Of a stretch of 64,000 nt of DNA, positions 12,751-24,461 are shown in pieces. The position numbers and the translations under genes were made by a program. This DNA is from Cephalopachus bancanus (Eukaryota > Chordata > Mammalia > Primates > Tarsiidae): contig JAPVLO010000007.1 of assembly GCA_027257055.1 (NCBI GenBank), positions 7,874,001 through 7,938,000 on the forward strand, in the 5' to 3' direction. Every line of letters starts with the position of its first letter. Positions within the stretch are counted from its first letter, which is position 1. The notes under the pieces were generated by a model. That model searched no databases, was not told where the DNA came from, and worked only from the letters and a program-made list of their open reading frames with translations.

Positions 12751-12975
12751 GCCCTTTCCTAAGCCGCCTCTCTGGCTCTGATAGAACTATCTGGTCGCTG
12801 GCTGAATTGCTCTCAGAGTACACGGTACCCAGGTGTTCCTGGCCATGGTGCTTCTCCAGTCAGGCGCGATGGTGGTGGACTAGGCTGTCTACCTGGCAAA
12901 GGCCTTGGCGGGGAAGTGAACATTCCAGCCTGTCTGGTTCTCAGCACCCACTTCCAACTCTTCTTCATCCTGAGG
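12751..12975 (+). pseudogene. PIEZO relic exon E (VDRALYLRK helix), stop and two frameshifts
   Basis: Three frames together cover one PIEZO exon. The first ends LAELLSEYTVP (PIEZO SSLSEDQVP). After a one-base deletion near 12830 the second reads QVFLAMVLLQSGAMVVD, TAG at 12881, AVYLAKALAGK (PIEZO FLVMVLIQFGTMVVDRALYLRKTVMGK). After another one-base deletion near 12914 the third reads NIPACLVLSTHFQLFFIL (PIEZO IFQVILVFGIHFWMFFIL). Without the second shift the frame hits TGA at 12917. The TAG replaces a highly conserved Arg. The donor expected after FFIL is not recognisable and the start is approximate. Confidence 0.93.
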
Positions 12976-13841
12976 GATGGCAAGCTAGCACTGAAAGGTG
13001 TCAGTGCCAGCTTGCCATCCCTCCTTACTCCCAACCCCAAGAAAGAAAGAAAAGATCCACCTCTGAAGGAAGCATCTTGCAATGGCACTGGGAAGTCTTA
13101 GAGGCCAATGTGTCTGCGTGGCCCAAGTGGTTCTGTCCATGAACCCGAGGAATATTTATCAGGCCTGTAGACTTCTCCCCACACAGGGCCCTCCCCCACA
13201 GCTGCACTGTCACCCCTTCCCTACACAAGGGCAGGTGGCCAAGCCCACCAGGGACAAACTAGATGTCCAGGTCCCTGCTGAGAAAGGATAGGGGGTAAAG
13301 ATGGCCTCTACGGCTGCCTATGCCTGGGTCCCAAGCCCAGATTTAGAGCTGCAGGGACGGGAGGCCTCCAGGATGGGAGGCCTCCAGGATGGGTGCACCC
13401 AGGGCCTCACCCTAACCCTCTCTCCAGGAAGAGACGGCACAGCATCCTTGCAGGGGGCTCCTCACTTCCTAGTTCTGCCAAGAGGTGTGTGTAGAGCTTC
13501 TCGAGGCCCCTGGATTAGATGGCCTCTGTGGTCCCCATGAAGAGGACTTAAAGTTTATCTTAACAACACATCGGCAGCCCAGGCAGCATAAGGGATGAGA
13601 TTTTAGTACCTGCTGCTGTCATGAGTAGGAGACAAGAGGAGAATACAAACTCACCTTCTTCAGGAAAGTGGCGGGAGTTCAGATGCCCCTAGCCACCTGC
13701 CAATCAAATCGATTCTTCCTTTTGCCCCCAAATAACAACTACTCTTGAAATAATAGCCCCAATTTCCCACTGAGTTTTGATGAGCCTGAGGACTGGGTGG
13801 GTTCCTGAGCTGGGCAGGGAAGCCACTTTCCATGCCCTGGT

Positions 13842-14041
13842 GTGGGACAGGCTCTGCATCTTGGCATTTGCGAAAAGTTTAATCTCAGCAGTGTGGTTCA
13901 GACCTAGTACCTGGGGTAATGCGTCTGCTTGGACCGGTCTACCTGCTTGGACCGGTCTACCTATCTATCAAGTGTGAACTGGATCCTTGGTGATTTCCTG
14001 AACAAAAGCTTCAACCTTCTTGACCTTGTCTTGTTCAAAGG
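13842..14041 (+). pseudogene. PIEZO relic exon F (ILGNFLTKSYNYVNLFLFQG)
   Basis: The 3' part reads ILGDFLNKSFNLLDLVLF and ends at a strong AAGG|GTGAGT donor, matching PIEZO exon end ILGNFLTKSYNYVNLFLFQG in sequence and phase. The same frame upstream (VGQALHLGIC, FNLSS) weakly resembles VAQLWYFVKC and FGLSA, with stops TAG 13905 and TAA 13917. The conserved YQIRCGYPTR stretch is missing or scrambled, and an 18-bp perfect tandem duplication (13925-13960) lies there. Start uncertain, 3' half secure. Confidence 0.85.
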
Positions 14042-14554
14042 GTGAGTGAAGCTTGGACGTCAGACGTCTTTGTCTGGGCCTGCGGACTAGCAGCCCATCC
14101 CCTGCACACACCAGGCAAGAACTCTGAGTGCTTCAGGACAGTGAGAGGAATTAGAATGAGTCAATCCTCTTGGTGAAAAGCCAACTGGTACCTGGCCCAG
14201 AGGTGACCCTGGCATCCCTCTCCCTTCCTTGGCCTTCCATCCACTCTGCTCCAGGACTCTCTCAGCCTGGGCCTGCTGTCCTGAGGGGGGCTCACCCCTC
14301 CTTCCACAGAGCTGTCTCCACCTTGGCCTCCGGGTCTTGGCATAAAGACTCTTCCATTCACCCAAGCTGAAGTGTTTCTACCACCACATTATTTATCTCC
14401 TCTGTAGCACTCACCATGGTCTAGACCTGTTTGCCTATTACCCATGTCCTGCTAGAGTGTTTTGTCTCTCCTGCTCACCCGCGTAGCCTGATTCTTAGCA
14501 TGGGGCCTGGTAGGGAGTAAGAGTATTTGCCAAAAAAATGGAGGATCGGTTTGA

Positions 14555-15415
14555 TTGTGGTGGACGGGGCGGTTATGGTGGATGGGGTGATTGGGGTCTG
14601 GGGTGATTGGGTTGGTTGTGGTGGATGGTGGATGGGGGACTGAGGTGGATGAGATTGGAGTTATTGGGGTGATTGGAGTGGATAGGGTGGTTGTGGTGCT
14701 TGTGGTGGTTGTGGTGGATGGGATGGTTGGGATCTGGGGTGCATGGGGTGGTTGTGGTAAATTGGGTGGTTGTGGTGGATGGGGTGATTCACTTAAATTT
14801 GGGGGTGTTGGATGGGGTGAATGAACAGATGGGGTGACTGGGGTGTATGGGGTCTGGGGTAATTGGGGTGATTAGAGTGAATAGGATGGTTGAAGTGGAT
14901 GGGTGCTTATAGTGGATGGGGTCTGGGGTTTGGGGGGTGATTGAGTGGTTATAGTAAGTGGAGTGATTGGGAAGATGGGGTGATTAGTATAAACTGGGGA
15001 AGTTGGGTGGATGGAGTGAGTGGGGTGGATGGGGTCTGGGTGATTGGAGTGGATAGGGTGGATGAGGTGGTTGTGGTGCTTGTGGTGCTTGTGGAGAATG
15101 AGATGGTTGGGGTCTAGGGTGCATGGGGTGGTTGTGGTGAATGGGGTGATTAATATGAATGGGGGAGCAGACGAATGGGGTGAGTGGCATGGATGGGGTG
15201 GGTGTGGCCCGGGTGGTTGTAGTCTGGGGTGGGTGTGGTCCAGGTGGGTGTGGCCCAGGTGGGTGTGGTTGGGTGGGTAGAGTGGCCGGGATCTATCAGG
15301 TTGTTGAGGTGGTTGGGATGGAAGGGGCGGAAGAGGTGGAATGGAACAGGGTGGGATAGAGAAGGTGATGGATGGTCAGGTGATGGGATGGGTGGGAGGA
15401 AAAGCAGGTGAGGTA
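14555..15415 (+). repeat. GGTGGATGGGGTGATT minisatellite, G-rich strand
   Basis: About 860 bases of variants of tggatggggtgattggggt and gtggttgtggtgg, nearly free of C on the plus strand. Lies between relic exons F and G and is roughly the complement of the repeat at 10.2 kb. Gly/Trp/Val-rich open frames here are not genes. Confidence 0.92.
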
Positions 15416-15468
15416 CCATGGTTGGACAGACAGATAGACCAGCCTCCTGGCAGTCTTCTCTGTTCCCG

Positions 15469-15611
15469 TTTCTGCTTTGTGCCTTTCCTCTTGGAGCTGA
15501 GAGCTGTCATTGACTGGGTGTGGACCAACACCACCCTCACCTAACTGCATGTGTCTAGAGGACCTGTACTTAAATGTCTTCCTCACAGACTGCTGGCAGG
15601 AGACTGAGAAG
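15469..15611 (+). pseudogene. PIEZO relic exon G (anchor: ELRAVMDWVWTDTTLS)
   Basis: From 15470 the frame reads FCFVPFLLELRAVIDWVWT then NTTLT and TAA at 15542. A shifted frame from 15549 reads MCLEDLYLNVFLTDCWQETE then K, matching PIEZO WICVEDIYAHIFILKCWRESEK. Ten bases separate the CTC Leu codon from MCLED where the family has 15, so the shift is a small deletion. No AG acceptor is visible right before the exon (cccg where ccag is expected), and the donor after EK reads TAGTGT. In the channel this anchor wedges the blades onto the pore. Confidence 0.94.
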
Positions 15612-15799
15612 TAGTGTGTAAACAGGAGGCTTGGAGGTGGCTGCTCTCTTCACCTCAGTTCACTTTCCCCTGGAGCCATGAGACTCTTGTTTTGCCCAGC
15701 GTGCTGAGTGATCACCTGACAGCTTGGCCCCTGCCTAGTTTTCCTAGGACTCCCGGAGTTTGCAGGGAGTTCTCAGCAAAATGGCAGACCTGGTGCTAA

Positions 15800-15995
15800 A
15801 TTCATCACCTCGGAATGCTTACAGCCACCTGATGAAGTAGGCACCACTTACATTCCCATTTTACAGAGGAGAAGACAAAGGTTCAGAGTGGCTCTGTGCC
15901 CAAGGTCACATAGCTAGTAAGTGATGGGGTAGGGACATGACTCCAGCTTTCTATGACTCAGTGCTTTTGACTCCCAGACATTCCCTGTATCAGCG
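15800..15995 (+). mobile_element. MIR SINE
   Basis: cattttacagaggagaagac, caaggtcacatagctagtaagtg and tgactccagctttctatgac follow the MIR core. Lies between relic exons G and H. Confidence 0.8.
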
Positions 15996-16086
15996 ATCCT
16001 CCTCTGGCTTTTAAGGGTTATTTGCCATTCTGCCCTCCACATGCCTGACCCAAGACATGGCTGTCCTGCCTGCCCTTTTTCTGCAG

Positions 16087-16264
16087 AAACATCCCCAGCC
16101 TCCTGGGCAGAAGAAGAAGGTTGCGAATATGGAGTTGGGGACATCATCACGTCTGCTTCAGTTTTCCTCCTGTGGTCTCCCTGGTTTTCATGGCCCTGTT
16201 GAAGACAGTGGGAAGCATGATCAACCAGCCCCTGGATGTGTCTGTCAAGATCTCCATCAGAGAG
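16087..16264 (+). pseudogene. PIEZO relic exon H (PQPxGQKKK, outer pore helix)
   Basis: Acceptor ccctttttctgcag, donor AGAG|GTGGCT. Frame 16087 reads KHPQPPGQKKK. Frame 16128 reads YGVGDIITSASVFLLWSPW. The frame through 16190 reads FMALLKTVGSMINQPLDVSV then KISIRE. PIEZO2 has RYPQPRGQKKKK, YGMGGMII and FMSLIKSVAGVINQPLDVSV. The Tyr-to-Phe(Met) distance is 59 bases against 60 in the family, and Gln-to-Tyr is 17 against 21, so there are two frameshifts. This exon carried the pore's outer helix. Confidence 0.95.
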
Positions 16265-16680
16265 GTGGCTGGGGTGGAGGAAGGAAGAGGCCCGTCCCTA
16301 GTGCTGAGCTTGGCGGATGCGGGTACCAGTACCTGCCTTCCAGCCTGAAACCTCTGCTCCTCCCACTGTGGTCCTAGGGTCCTAGACAAAGATCCAGAGC
16401 TCAGACCAGCCTCTGAGCCTTTGTTCTTGCCGTTCATTCCCCCAGACATACCCTTCCCACCTTCTCCCAGGCCAGTTTCAAAAGAAGAGAGGAGGTCTGA
16501 GTCTCTTCTCGAAGTACGGCCTCTCGGCATCTCAGCTCATTCCAGCTTGTGTGTGGTATGTCACCCCAGAAAGACTGGGGGCACCTTGAGCATGAAGTAG
16601 TGACTCCCCACCCCTCTCTGCCCCATCACCAGCACGGATCAGCCTTCTGAAACGTGCTCATCCGTCCTTCTTTCTCCCAG

Positions 16681-16790
16681 TCTCTGTTCTCAAGCTCCCA
16701 GCAGCAGGACCTGGCCCCCTTTCTAGGGAGCAGCCTATGGCCAACTGACCCAACAACATGCCCTCTGCCCCAGGAGTGTCTCCCAAGCCC
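16681..16790 (+). pseudogene. PIEZO relic exon I (start of cap)
   Basis: Acceptor ctttctcccag is followed by SLFSSSQQQDLAPFLGSSL, resembling PIEZO1 PLFTMSAQQPSIIPFTAQ. It begins exactly where the GGYE|PLF boundary falls and directly follows exon H. The match fades after about 15 residues and the 3' end is a guess; the cap is the least conserved part of the pore module. Confidence 0.65.
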
Positions 16791-16991
16791 AGCGAAGCCA
16801 CCAGCATCCTGCTCTTGCCTGTGTATGTCCTTCCCCTAGGGCCTACCAGATAAGAAAACTTTATAAAAACCACAACTATGAACATAGAATATGGCACTGG
16901 GTAGGAAGAAAAAGAAATCAATGAAACCCAAGTACAAAGAGACCCAGGGACAAGAAAAGAGACGGTAGCATGTTCTGGTGAAAACCCGCAG

Positions 16992-17224
16992 CCCGCCATG
17001 CAGTTTCTGTGAACGACAGACCAGAGGACATCTTTGTTGCCAAGCCCAAGTCATGTCAGTCTGCTGTGGGGCATCAGCCTTGCCCACCAGGCAGCCATGG
17101 TCAAGGAGTTAGCCACCACCATCTCCATTCTCATCATCATCTTCTGGGCCGTTCAGAAGCAGCCTGGAACCATCCAGATCCACAATCTTGTCTTAAGTCC
17201 CCAGATGTTTGTGGGACCTCACAG
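16992..17224 (+). pseudogene. PIEZO relic exon J (cap: AMQFLENY to SLWTISPPSK)
   Basis: AMQFL then TGA at 17010; after a one-base deletion PEDIFVAK; after a further shift SLLWGISLAHQAAMVKEL, continuing through FWAVQKQPGTIQ to a donor CAG|GTGACC. PIEZO2 has AMQFLENYEKEDITVAELEG, SLWTISPPSKQKMIHEL and FSWSIQRNL at matching spacing. PED to LW is two bases short of the family spacing. The acceptor (aacccgcag) is poor. Pseudogene remnant with one stop and two frameshifts. Confidence 0.88.
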
Positions 17225-19609
17225 GTGACCGTTAGGCAGCTCTGAGTCTATGTTTCCAAAATAATCACAGCGACTGGCCTTGACTCGAGTGTCAAGCACA
17301 CTGTTCCTTCAACCTCCCAACCTTCCTCTCTCCCTCCCTCCCCCCTTCATCTTTCTTTCCTTTTCTCTTCCTTTCTCTTCTCTCTTTCAAAAAACAATTC
17401 CTACTCTATCTCTTGCTTGCCAGTCTTTCACGATGTCTAACTTTTTGGGCTTCATTGTTTTTGTTTTAAGTTTTATGAAAGTACAACTGAGGAACCCTGA
17501 AAAAAGTGTGTGTGTGAGTGAGTGCACAGTTTGGTGAATTTTCACAAGCCAGACACACATGTAATCAGTACTCAGATCAGCAAACAAAGCCCCCTCTTTC
17601 CCTGGGCAGTCCTTCAGACGCCTTGCACCCCCTCAGCTGCTCCTCGCTCCCAAGGGAGACCACCATTCTGAATTCTAACTGCATACATCAGGGGTGTCTG
17701 GTTTTTTTAATCAGTCACTATGTGTTGTCTTGTTTTGAGAGATAAAATACCAGAATACAACAAATACTGTTTGGTTTATTTCTAACTTTATGGTTAGAAA
17801 GAACATATTTTTAAAATGGACTTTCTAGAGGGACAAACAATATGTTACTTTTCCCCCGAATATTTGACATTATGTTAATAGAGTTTAAAAAAATCTTTTT
17901 TCTTTATGAACTATTTTGTGTTTTGTTGTGGATTTTTTTGAGAAACAGATTTGGAACATTACATCGGACATATGAGGGCGTAATGATGTTAGCTGAAGGT
18001 AGAACAAGATGTATAATATAACTTTCTATTGGGGCAAAATTTACATACAGTAAATTCACAGACTAGCGTACAATATGATGAGTTTTGAGCAATGTAAATA
18101 CCCACGTAACCCCAGTCAAGACAGATAACATTACAGTTGCCCCAGAAAGTTTCCTCATAACTCTGCCACTTCAGGCTCACTAGACTGGCCTGTTCTAATT
18201 TCGATTATTGTAGATCAGTCATCTCTGAGTCATAGAATGATTCCTATCCATGTAATCATACATAGACTTCCTATACATGTACTCATAAGATAGGTACTCA
18301 TTTATACAACATTAAGTTTTTGAGATTCATCTATATTGTTGCCTGTATAGTTATTTATTCTTTTTTATGCTGATTAGAAGTCCATTGTATAAATAGGCAG
18401 TAATTTATCCAGTCACTCTTCTATGAATAGACACTTGGGGTTGTGCCTGTTTTTGTTGACGTATGTTTTCTTTTCTTTTGAGGAAATATCTGAGAATGGA
18501 ATTGTTTTGTGATGAGGTGGTTGTATGTTTGACGTCTTAAGAAAGCTAGAAAGTTTTCAACGTGGCTGCACCATTTTCCACTCATACCAGTGATGTCTGA
18601 GCATTCGGGCTGCTTTATATCCTCACCAAGGATAGATATCATCACATTTATTTTGAATTTGGGCCATTCTGATGGGTGTGAAGTCGTCTCTCAATGTGTT
18701 TTTACTTCACATTTCCCTAATGACTAATAACATGGGGTAATTTTATGTGCGCTTATTGTCCATCTGTATATCTTCTTTTGTGAAATGTCTATTCAAGCCT
18801 CATTCTGCCTTTTTTGTTTGTTTTGTGTTGTTATTAAATTGCAGAGTCTCTTTAAATATTCTGGATATAAGCTCCATCAGACATATGTAATACACATATA
18901 CTCTCCTGCTCTGTGCCTGGCCTTTTCATAACCTCATGCTGATGTTTAATGAGCAAAAGTTTTTCATTTTGATGAAGTCTGATTTGTCAATATTTCTTTT
19001 TGTAATTAGTGCTTTTGGGGATCCTCCCTAGGAAATCTTTGCCTGTCTCAAGTCCACGGAGATATTCTCTCATGTATTCTACTGGAGTTCCAGCTTTTGT
19101 ATTAGTTCTATGATTCATCCATCTCAAATTAACTTTTATGTGGGGAGCCAAGACTCATTTTTTCTGTATATTTTCCTAGCCCATTTGCTGAAAAGATACT
19201 TTCTTCTTTCTCATTTTGCATCACCGCCTTTGTTTTTTATTATTTTTATTTTTTTAACTTTAAAAACATTTTAATAGCCTTGGGGGGTTACAAATAGTTT
19301 GGGGGCTGGGCTTTAAGTGTATCCACCACCCTCACCTGTGCATATTGTGTCTGATAGGTGATTTTTTTTTGTCCCTCCACCCCTTCCCCCACCCCACTTC
19401 TGACTCTCCAGTGTCCATGACTTCTCCATTCTCTATGTCTTTGTGGATCCTTAGTTTAGCTCCCATTTACAAGTGAGAACATACGATGTCTGGTTTTCTG
19501 TTCCTGAGTTAGTTCACTTAGGATGATGTTCTCCAATTCCATCCAAGCTGCCTCTAAAGACATTATTTCACTCTTTTTGATAGCTGAATAGTATTCCATA
19601 GTGTATATA

Positions 19610-20339
19610 TGAAAGGAAGGACCCTGAGAAACTTAGAATGACTATGTCTCAGCATAGCCATTTTTGCTTAGACTGATATGCTTTGAATCTAGCACAGGTT
19701 AGACATAGATAGATACATTTCCAACAGGTAGGTTTTAGGAAGCTTCAGACATTTTGCTGCAGGCCAAGTTGGCAGCCTACCCCACCCCCTCCGCAAATCA
19801 AAGGAAAACTCCAACAGCGGCAAGACACGGACAGCCCAACCTTTCAATTCATGGTTGAGCATAATATAATCTCTAAGAAATTTTCAAGTTCCTTGTCAAA
19901 GGCTAAAGGCCAAAGATCACCCCTTAGCTGGTCAAAGCTGTAGAAGTGATAAGATCACCTTTTAGTAAAGAGCTTGTAGATTGGAAATGTCTGACAGGTC
20001 TCTTGCAGGAAAAACCCCTCCCCTTGTCTTCTCCCATCTAGCCCACCACCTGAGAAAAACCCACCACCTGAGGTCATGAAATGCTAATGTCTGGGGATGT
20101 CAAGACATTCCTTTGGGCCCAGAGCCCTCCAGGCCTAAATCCCCCTTACCCCAAAGGCCCTTAAATATACCCAGTTCTTGACCCTTCAAGGCCACACTTG
20201 CCTCTGAGTGTCAGCCACCTTTCTAATGTGTGAAAGGTGAATAATAAACTTTACTTCCTCCTACTTCTTATTTGGTTGCAATCTTGCATTATTCCCATGG
20301 TATCAGCACCAGCCCACCTTGCCTCAGTTTATCCTTTCA
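19610..20339 (+). mobile_element. Solo LTR of an endogenous retrovirus (class I-like)
   Basis: 730 bases with perfect 8-bp inverted ends, TGAAAGGA at the start and TCCTTTCA at the end, interrupting an antisense L1 that resumes on the other side. TTAAATATA (20161) and AATAAA (20243) sit where an LTR promoter and poly(A) signal should be. No gag, pol or env is present. Short flanking duplication is unclear (atata before, ctata after). Confidence 0.8.
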
Positions 20340-20446
20340 CTATACATCACATTTTCATTGTCTACCAATCAGTTGAGGGGTATTGAGGTTGATTCCACAT
20401 CTTTGCTCTTGAAAATTGTGCTGCAATGAACACGCAGGTTCAGGTG

Positions 20447-20746
20447 TCTTTTTTTTTTTTTTTTTTAGTTGGAGTCTCACTCTGTCGCCCAGACTGGAAT
20501 GCAGTGGCCGCTCCCGGCCACCGCAGACTTGACCTGCTGGGCTCCGGCGATCCTTCCACCTCGGCCTTCTGAGTAGCCGGAATTACAGGCATGCACTACC
20601 ACGCCTGGCTGATTTTTTGATTTATTGTAGAGATGAAGCCTCACCACCCAGGGCCCAGGCGGGTCTCAAACCCACGGGCTCAGGCAATCCACTCACCTCA
20701 GCCTCCCAAAGGTACGGGATTACAGGCTGAGCCACCGAGCCCGGCT
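20447..20746 (-). mobile_element. Alu-type SINE in L1
   Basis: Reverse Alu with T-rich head, ggagtctcactctgtcgccc, ending gccaccgagcccggctt. Interrupts the antisense L1, with caggtgtc/cgggtgtc on the two sides. Confidence 0.9.
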
Positions 20747-21309
20747 TCGGGTGTCTTTTTCAAACAACAATCTCTTTTCCTTTGGGTAGATTACTAGTAG
20801 TAAGATTGCTGGATCATATGGTAGATCTACTTTTAATTGTGTGGGAAATCTCCATACTGCTTTCCATAGAGGTTGTACTAATTTACACACCCACTAGCAG
20901 TGTATAAGAGTTCCCTTTTCTCCACATATAGGCCGGCATCTATTGTTTTTTGATATATGATGGTCATTCTGACTGGTATCAGGTGGTATCTCATTGTGAT
21001 TTTAATTTGCATTTCCCTGATTATGTGTGATGCTGAGCATTTTTTCATATGTTTGTTGGCCATTTGTAAATCTTCTTTTGAGAAATGTCTGTTCATGTCA
21101 TTTGCCCTGCATTGTTATGTTTGTAAGAAATCAATGGACTGAATATATATCCTATCTTATGAGGGTTTGTTTGACTCCACCAATATCATACCATCTTGAT
21201 TCCTGGAGCTTTGATAAATTTTGAAATCAGTAAATGTTAGCTCAATTTGTTTATTTTTTAATGTTTTGACTATTCTAAATATTTTGCATTCCATTTAAAT
21301 ATTAAAAAT

Positions 21310-21612
21310 GGCTGGGAACAGTGGCTCAAGTCTGTAATCCCAGCATTTTGGGAGGCTGAGGCGAGAGGATTGCCTGAGCCCTTGGGTTTGAGACCAGCCT
21401 GAGCAACATAGTGAGACCTCGTCTCTACAATAAATAAAAAAATTAGCCAGGCGTAGTAGCACGCGCCTGTATTTCCGGCTACTTGGAAGGCTGAGGTGGA
21501 AGGTTCGCCAGAGTCCAGCAGGTTGACGCTGGGGTGGCCATGAGTTTGCTACTGCACTCCAGCCCGTGCAATGGAGTGGGGCTCCAACTCAAAAAATAAA
21601 TAAATACATAAA
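21310..21612 (+). mobile_element. Alu-type SINE
   Basis: Forward Alu (ggctgggaacagtggctcaa) ending in an aaataaataaata tail, flanked by taaatattaaaaa at about 21296 and 21613. Confidence 0.93.
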
Positions 21613-23057
21613 TAAATATTAAAAACATTTTGTCAATTTTACAAAAAATTCTGTTGATATTTGGATTAGAATTGTGTTGAAACCACAGAAATCTACATAG
21701 TTCAACCTGGGGAGAACTCACATCTAAACAATACTGAGTCTTCAAGATATACATGTGGTTTACCTCTCTGTTTATTTAGATTTTTAATTTTTCTGAAAAA
21801 CGCACTCTGCTTTTCTATATACAGATCTTGCATGCCTTTTGTTAAAGTTATTCTTAGGTATTTTATTTTTTTTATGTTTTTGTTTTTATATTTTCTGACT
21901 ATATGTGGAATTGTTTTAAAATTTCATTTCCAATTATTTGGGCCAGAAAAAAATGCAGTTGATATTATATATTTACTCTGTATCCTATTACCTTGCTTAA
22001 TGTGTTTATTAGTCCTAGTGACAATTCTTGTATAATATTTGAAATATTTTATGTAGATAGTCATGGCAGTAGTAAAAATATAGGGAGATTTATTCTTTTT
22101 TTCCCAATCTATATGCTAATTCTTTTTCTTACCTTTTTGCACTGGCTGGAATTTTAGTTCAATGGTGAATAGGAATGATGAGTTCAGGCATCCTTACCTT
22201 GCTTCCAATTCTAGGAGAAAAGCTTTCAATGTTTCAACAGTAAATATGGTACTTACTAGATTTTTCATCAAACTGGTCCCTTACCAGTTTGAAGAAGTTA
22301 TCTTCTTGTTCAAGTTTTCTGAGAATTTTGGTCATAAGTGGGCATTGAATTGTGTCAGACACTTTTTTGTATCTTTTGAAATGGTCATATGATTTTACCC
22401 AATTATTTTGTTAATATGGTGAGTCACATTAGCTGATTTTTAAATGTTATACCATACCATCCTTATGTTCCTTGGGGAAGAAAAACCACTTAATAATGCT
22501 ATATTATCACTTAATATACTACTGAATTCAATTTGCTAATGTTACGTTAGGGATTTCTGTATCTACTTAGTGAGACATATTGGTCTATAGCTTTCTTATA
22601 ATACCACTGTCAGGTTTTGGTATCTGAATTATACTAACTTTCTAAGATGATTTGAGAACTATTTTCTTCTTCATTTTCTAAAGAAGCTTGTGTAAGAGTT
22701 GTATTACTTCTTTTTTGTGTGTTTGATAGTATTATCAGTAAAGTACTCTGGGTCTGGAATTTCCCTGTGGAAAGGATTCAGTAACAAATTCAATTTCTTT
22801 GGTAAATATTGGACCATTCTGAATATCTATTTCAAGTTGTGTTTGTTACACAACTGAGTATCTGTTCTGGTAAGTTGTATTTGGCAAAGGATTTCCCCAC
22901 TTCATGTAAGTAGTTGAATTTATTGGCATATAATTCTTCCTAATAGTCCCTTGTTAGTCTTTTGATGTCTGTAGGATCTATAATGATGTCTCCTCTTTCA
23001 TTGTTGATGTTAGTAATTTTTAGGTTTCCCTCCTTTTCTTGATCAATCCTGCTGAGA

Positions 23058-23366
23058 TTTTTTTTTGGTTCTTTTTGAGTTGTAGTCTCACTCTGTTGCC
23101 CAGGCTGGAGTGCAGAGTGGCAAGTGGCACACTCATGACCACTCCAGCGTCGACCTGCTGGGCTCTGGCAATCCTTCCACCTCAGCCTTCCAAATAGCCG
23201 GAACTATGGTGTGCACTACCATGCCCGGCTAATTTTTTTGATTTATTGTAGAGATGAGGTCTCACCAAGTTGCCTGAGCTGGTCTTGAACCCACAGGCTC
23301 AGGCAATCCTCTCACCTCAGTCTCCCAAAGTGCTGGGATTACAGGCTGAGCCACTGAGCCCGGCCC
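23058..23366 (-). mobile_element. Alu-type SINE
   Basis: Reverse Alu flanked by cctgctgagatttt and cctgctaagatttt. Confidence 0.92.
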
Positions 23367-23949
23367 CTGCTAAGATTTTAAGAGATTTACAGAGGTATAC
23401 TTGATATATAATAAGCTGCACATATGTAAAGTATACAATTTGGTGCATGCTGGCATAGTGTTAATGCTGACATCTGAGAAACCATCACTACAATTGAGAT
23501 AATAAATATTTCATCACCCACAAAAGATTACTCATGCCTCACTGTAATTCCTCCCTCCCTCTGCTTCCATCCCATGCAGTCTTTGATTTATTCTCTGTAA
23601 CTATAGATTAGTTTTCATTTTCTAGAAATGTATACAGATAAATTTATATATTATGTACTATATTATTTGATCTGACTTCTTTTACTCAGCATAATGATTT
23701 TGAGATTCATCCACATAATTGGATATATCAGAATTTTGTTCTTCTTTTATAGCTGAGTATTATATTCTAAATAAATACCCAGTGAATGACATTGTTATCA
23801 TTTCTGGTTTTTGCTCATGATAAATAAAACTGATGTGAACATTCTTGTGTAAGTCTTTGTAGGGATAAATGTTTTATTTCTCTTGAGTAAACACCTAGAA
23901 GTAGAATGATTGGATTTTATGGTACGTTTTTGTTTGGGTCCATCTCAAT

Positions 23950-24254
23950 CTTTTTTTTTTTTTTTTTTTTTGACTCAAAGTCTCACTCTGTTACCCAGGC
24001 TGGAGTGCAGTGGCACACTTTGCACTGCCATTGCAGCCTTGACCTGTTGGGCTCAGGCAATCCTTCTTCCTCACCTTCCAAGTAGCTGGAACAACAGGTG
24101 CACTTCACCATGCCCAGCTAAGTTTTTTATTTATTATAGAGATGAGGTCTTGCAAAGTTGCCCAGACTGGTCTTGAACCCCTGGGCTCAGGCAATCCTCT
24201 TACCATGGCCTCCCAAAGTGCTGGGACTATAGGCATGAGGCACCACGTCCGGCC
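23950..24254 (-). mobile_element. Alu-type SINE
   Basis: Reverse Alu with a long T run (about 20) and ending cacgtccggcc; ctcaatc flanks both ends. Confidence 0.92.
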
Positions 24255-24461
24255 TCAATCATTTTTAAGTGTCCAGTTCAGTGGCAGTAAGTGCATTCAC
24301 ATTGTTGTGCTACCATCACTTCCATCCAACCACAGAACTCTTTTCCATCATGAAAAGCTGAAACTGGGCCAGGTTCGGTTTTCTGTATCTATAGATCTGA
24401 CAACTCTAGGTACCTCATATAAGTGGAATCATAACAATATTTGTCTTTTTGTGACTGACTT

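Noticed and set aside
13082..13160. VAQVVLSM and IYQACRLLPT as the VAQLWYF-YQIRCGYPT exon
   Set aside because: Needs gaps and lacks splice sites; 13842-14041 fits better because it continues into ILGDFLNKSF and a donor.
14591..15411. Gly/Trp/Val-rich open frames
   Set aside because: They translate the GGATGG minisatellite.
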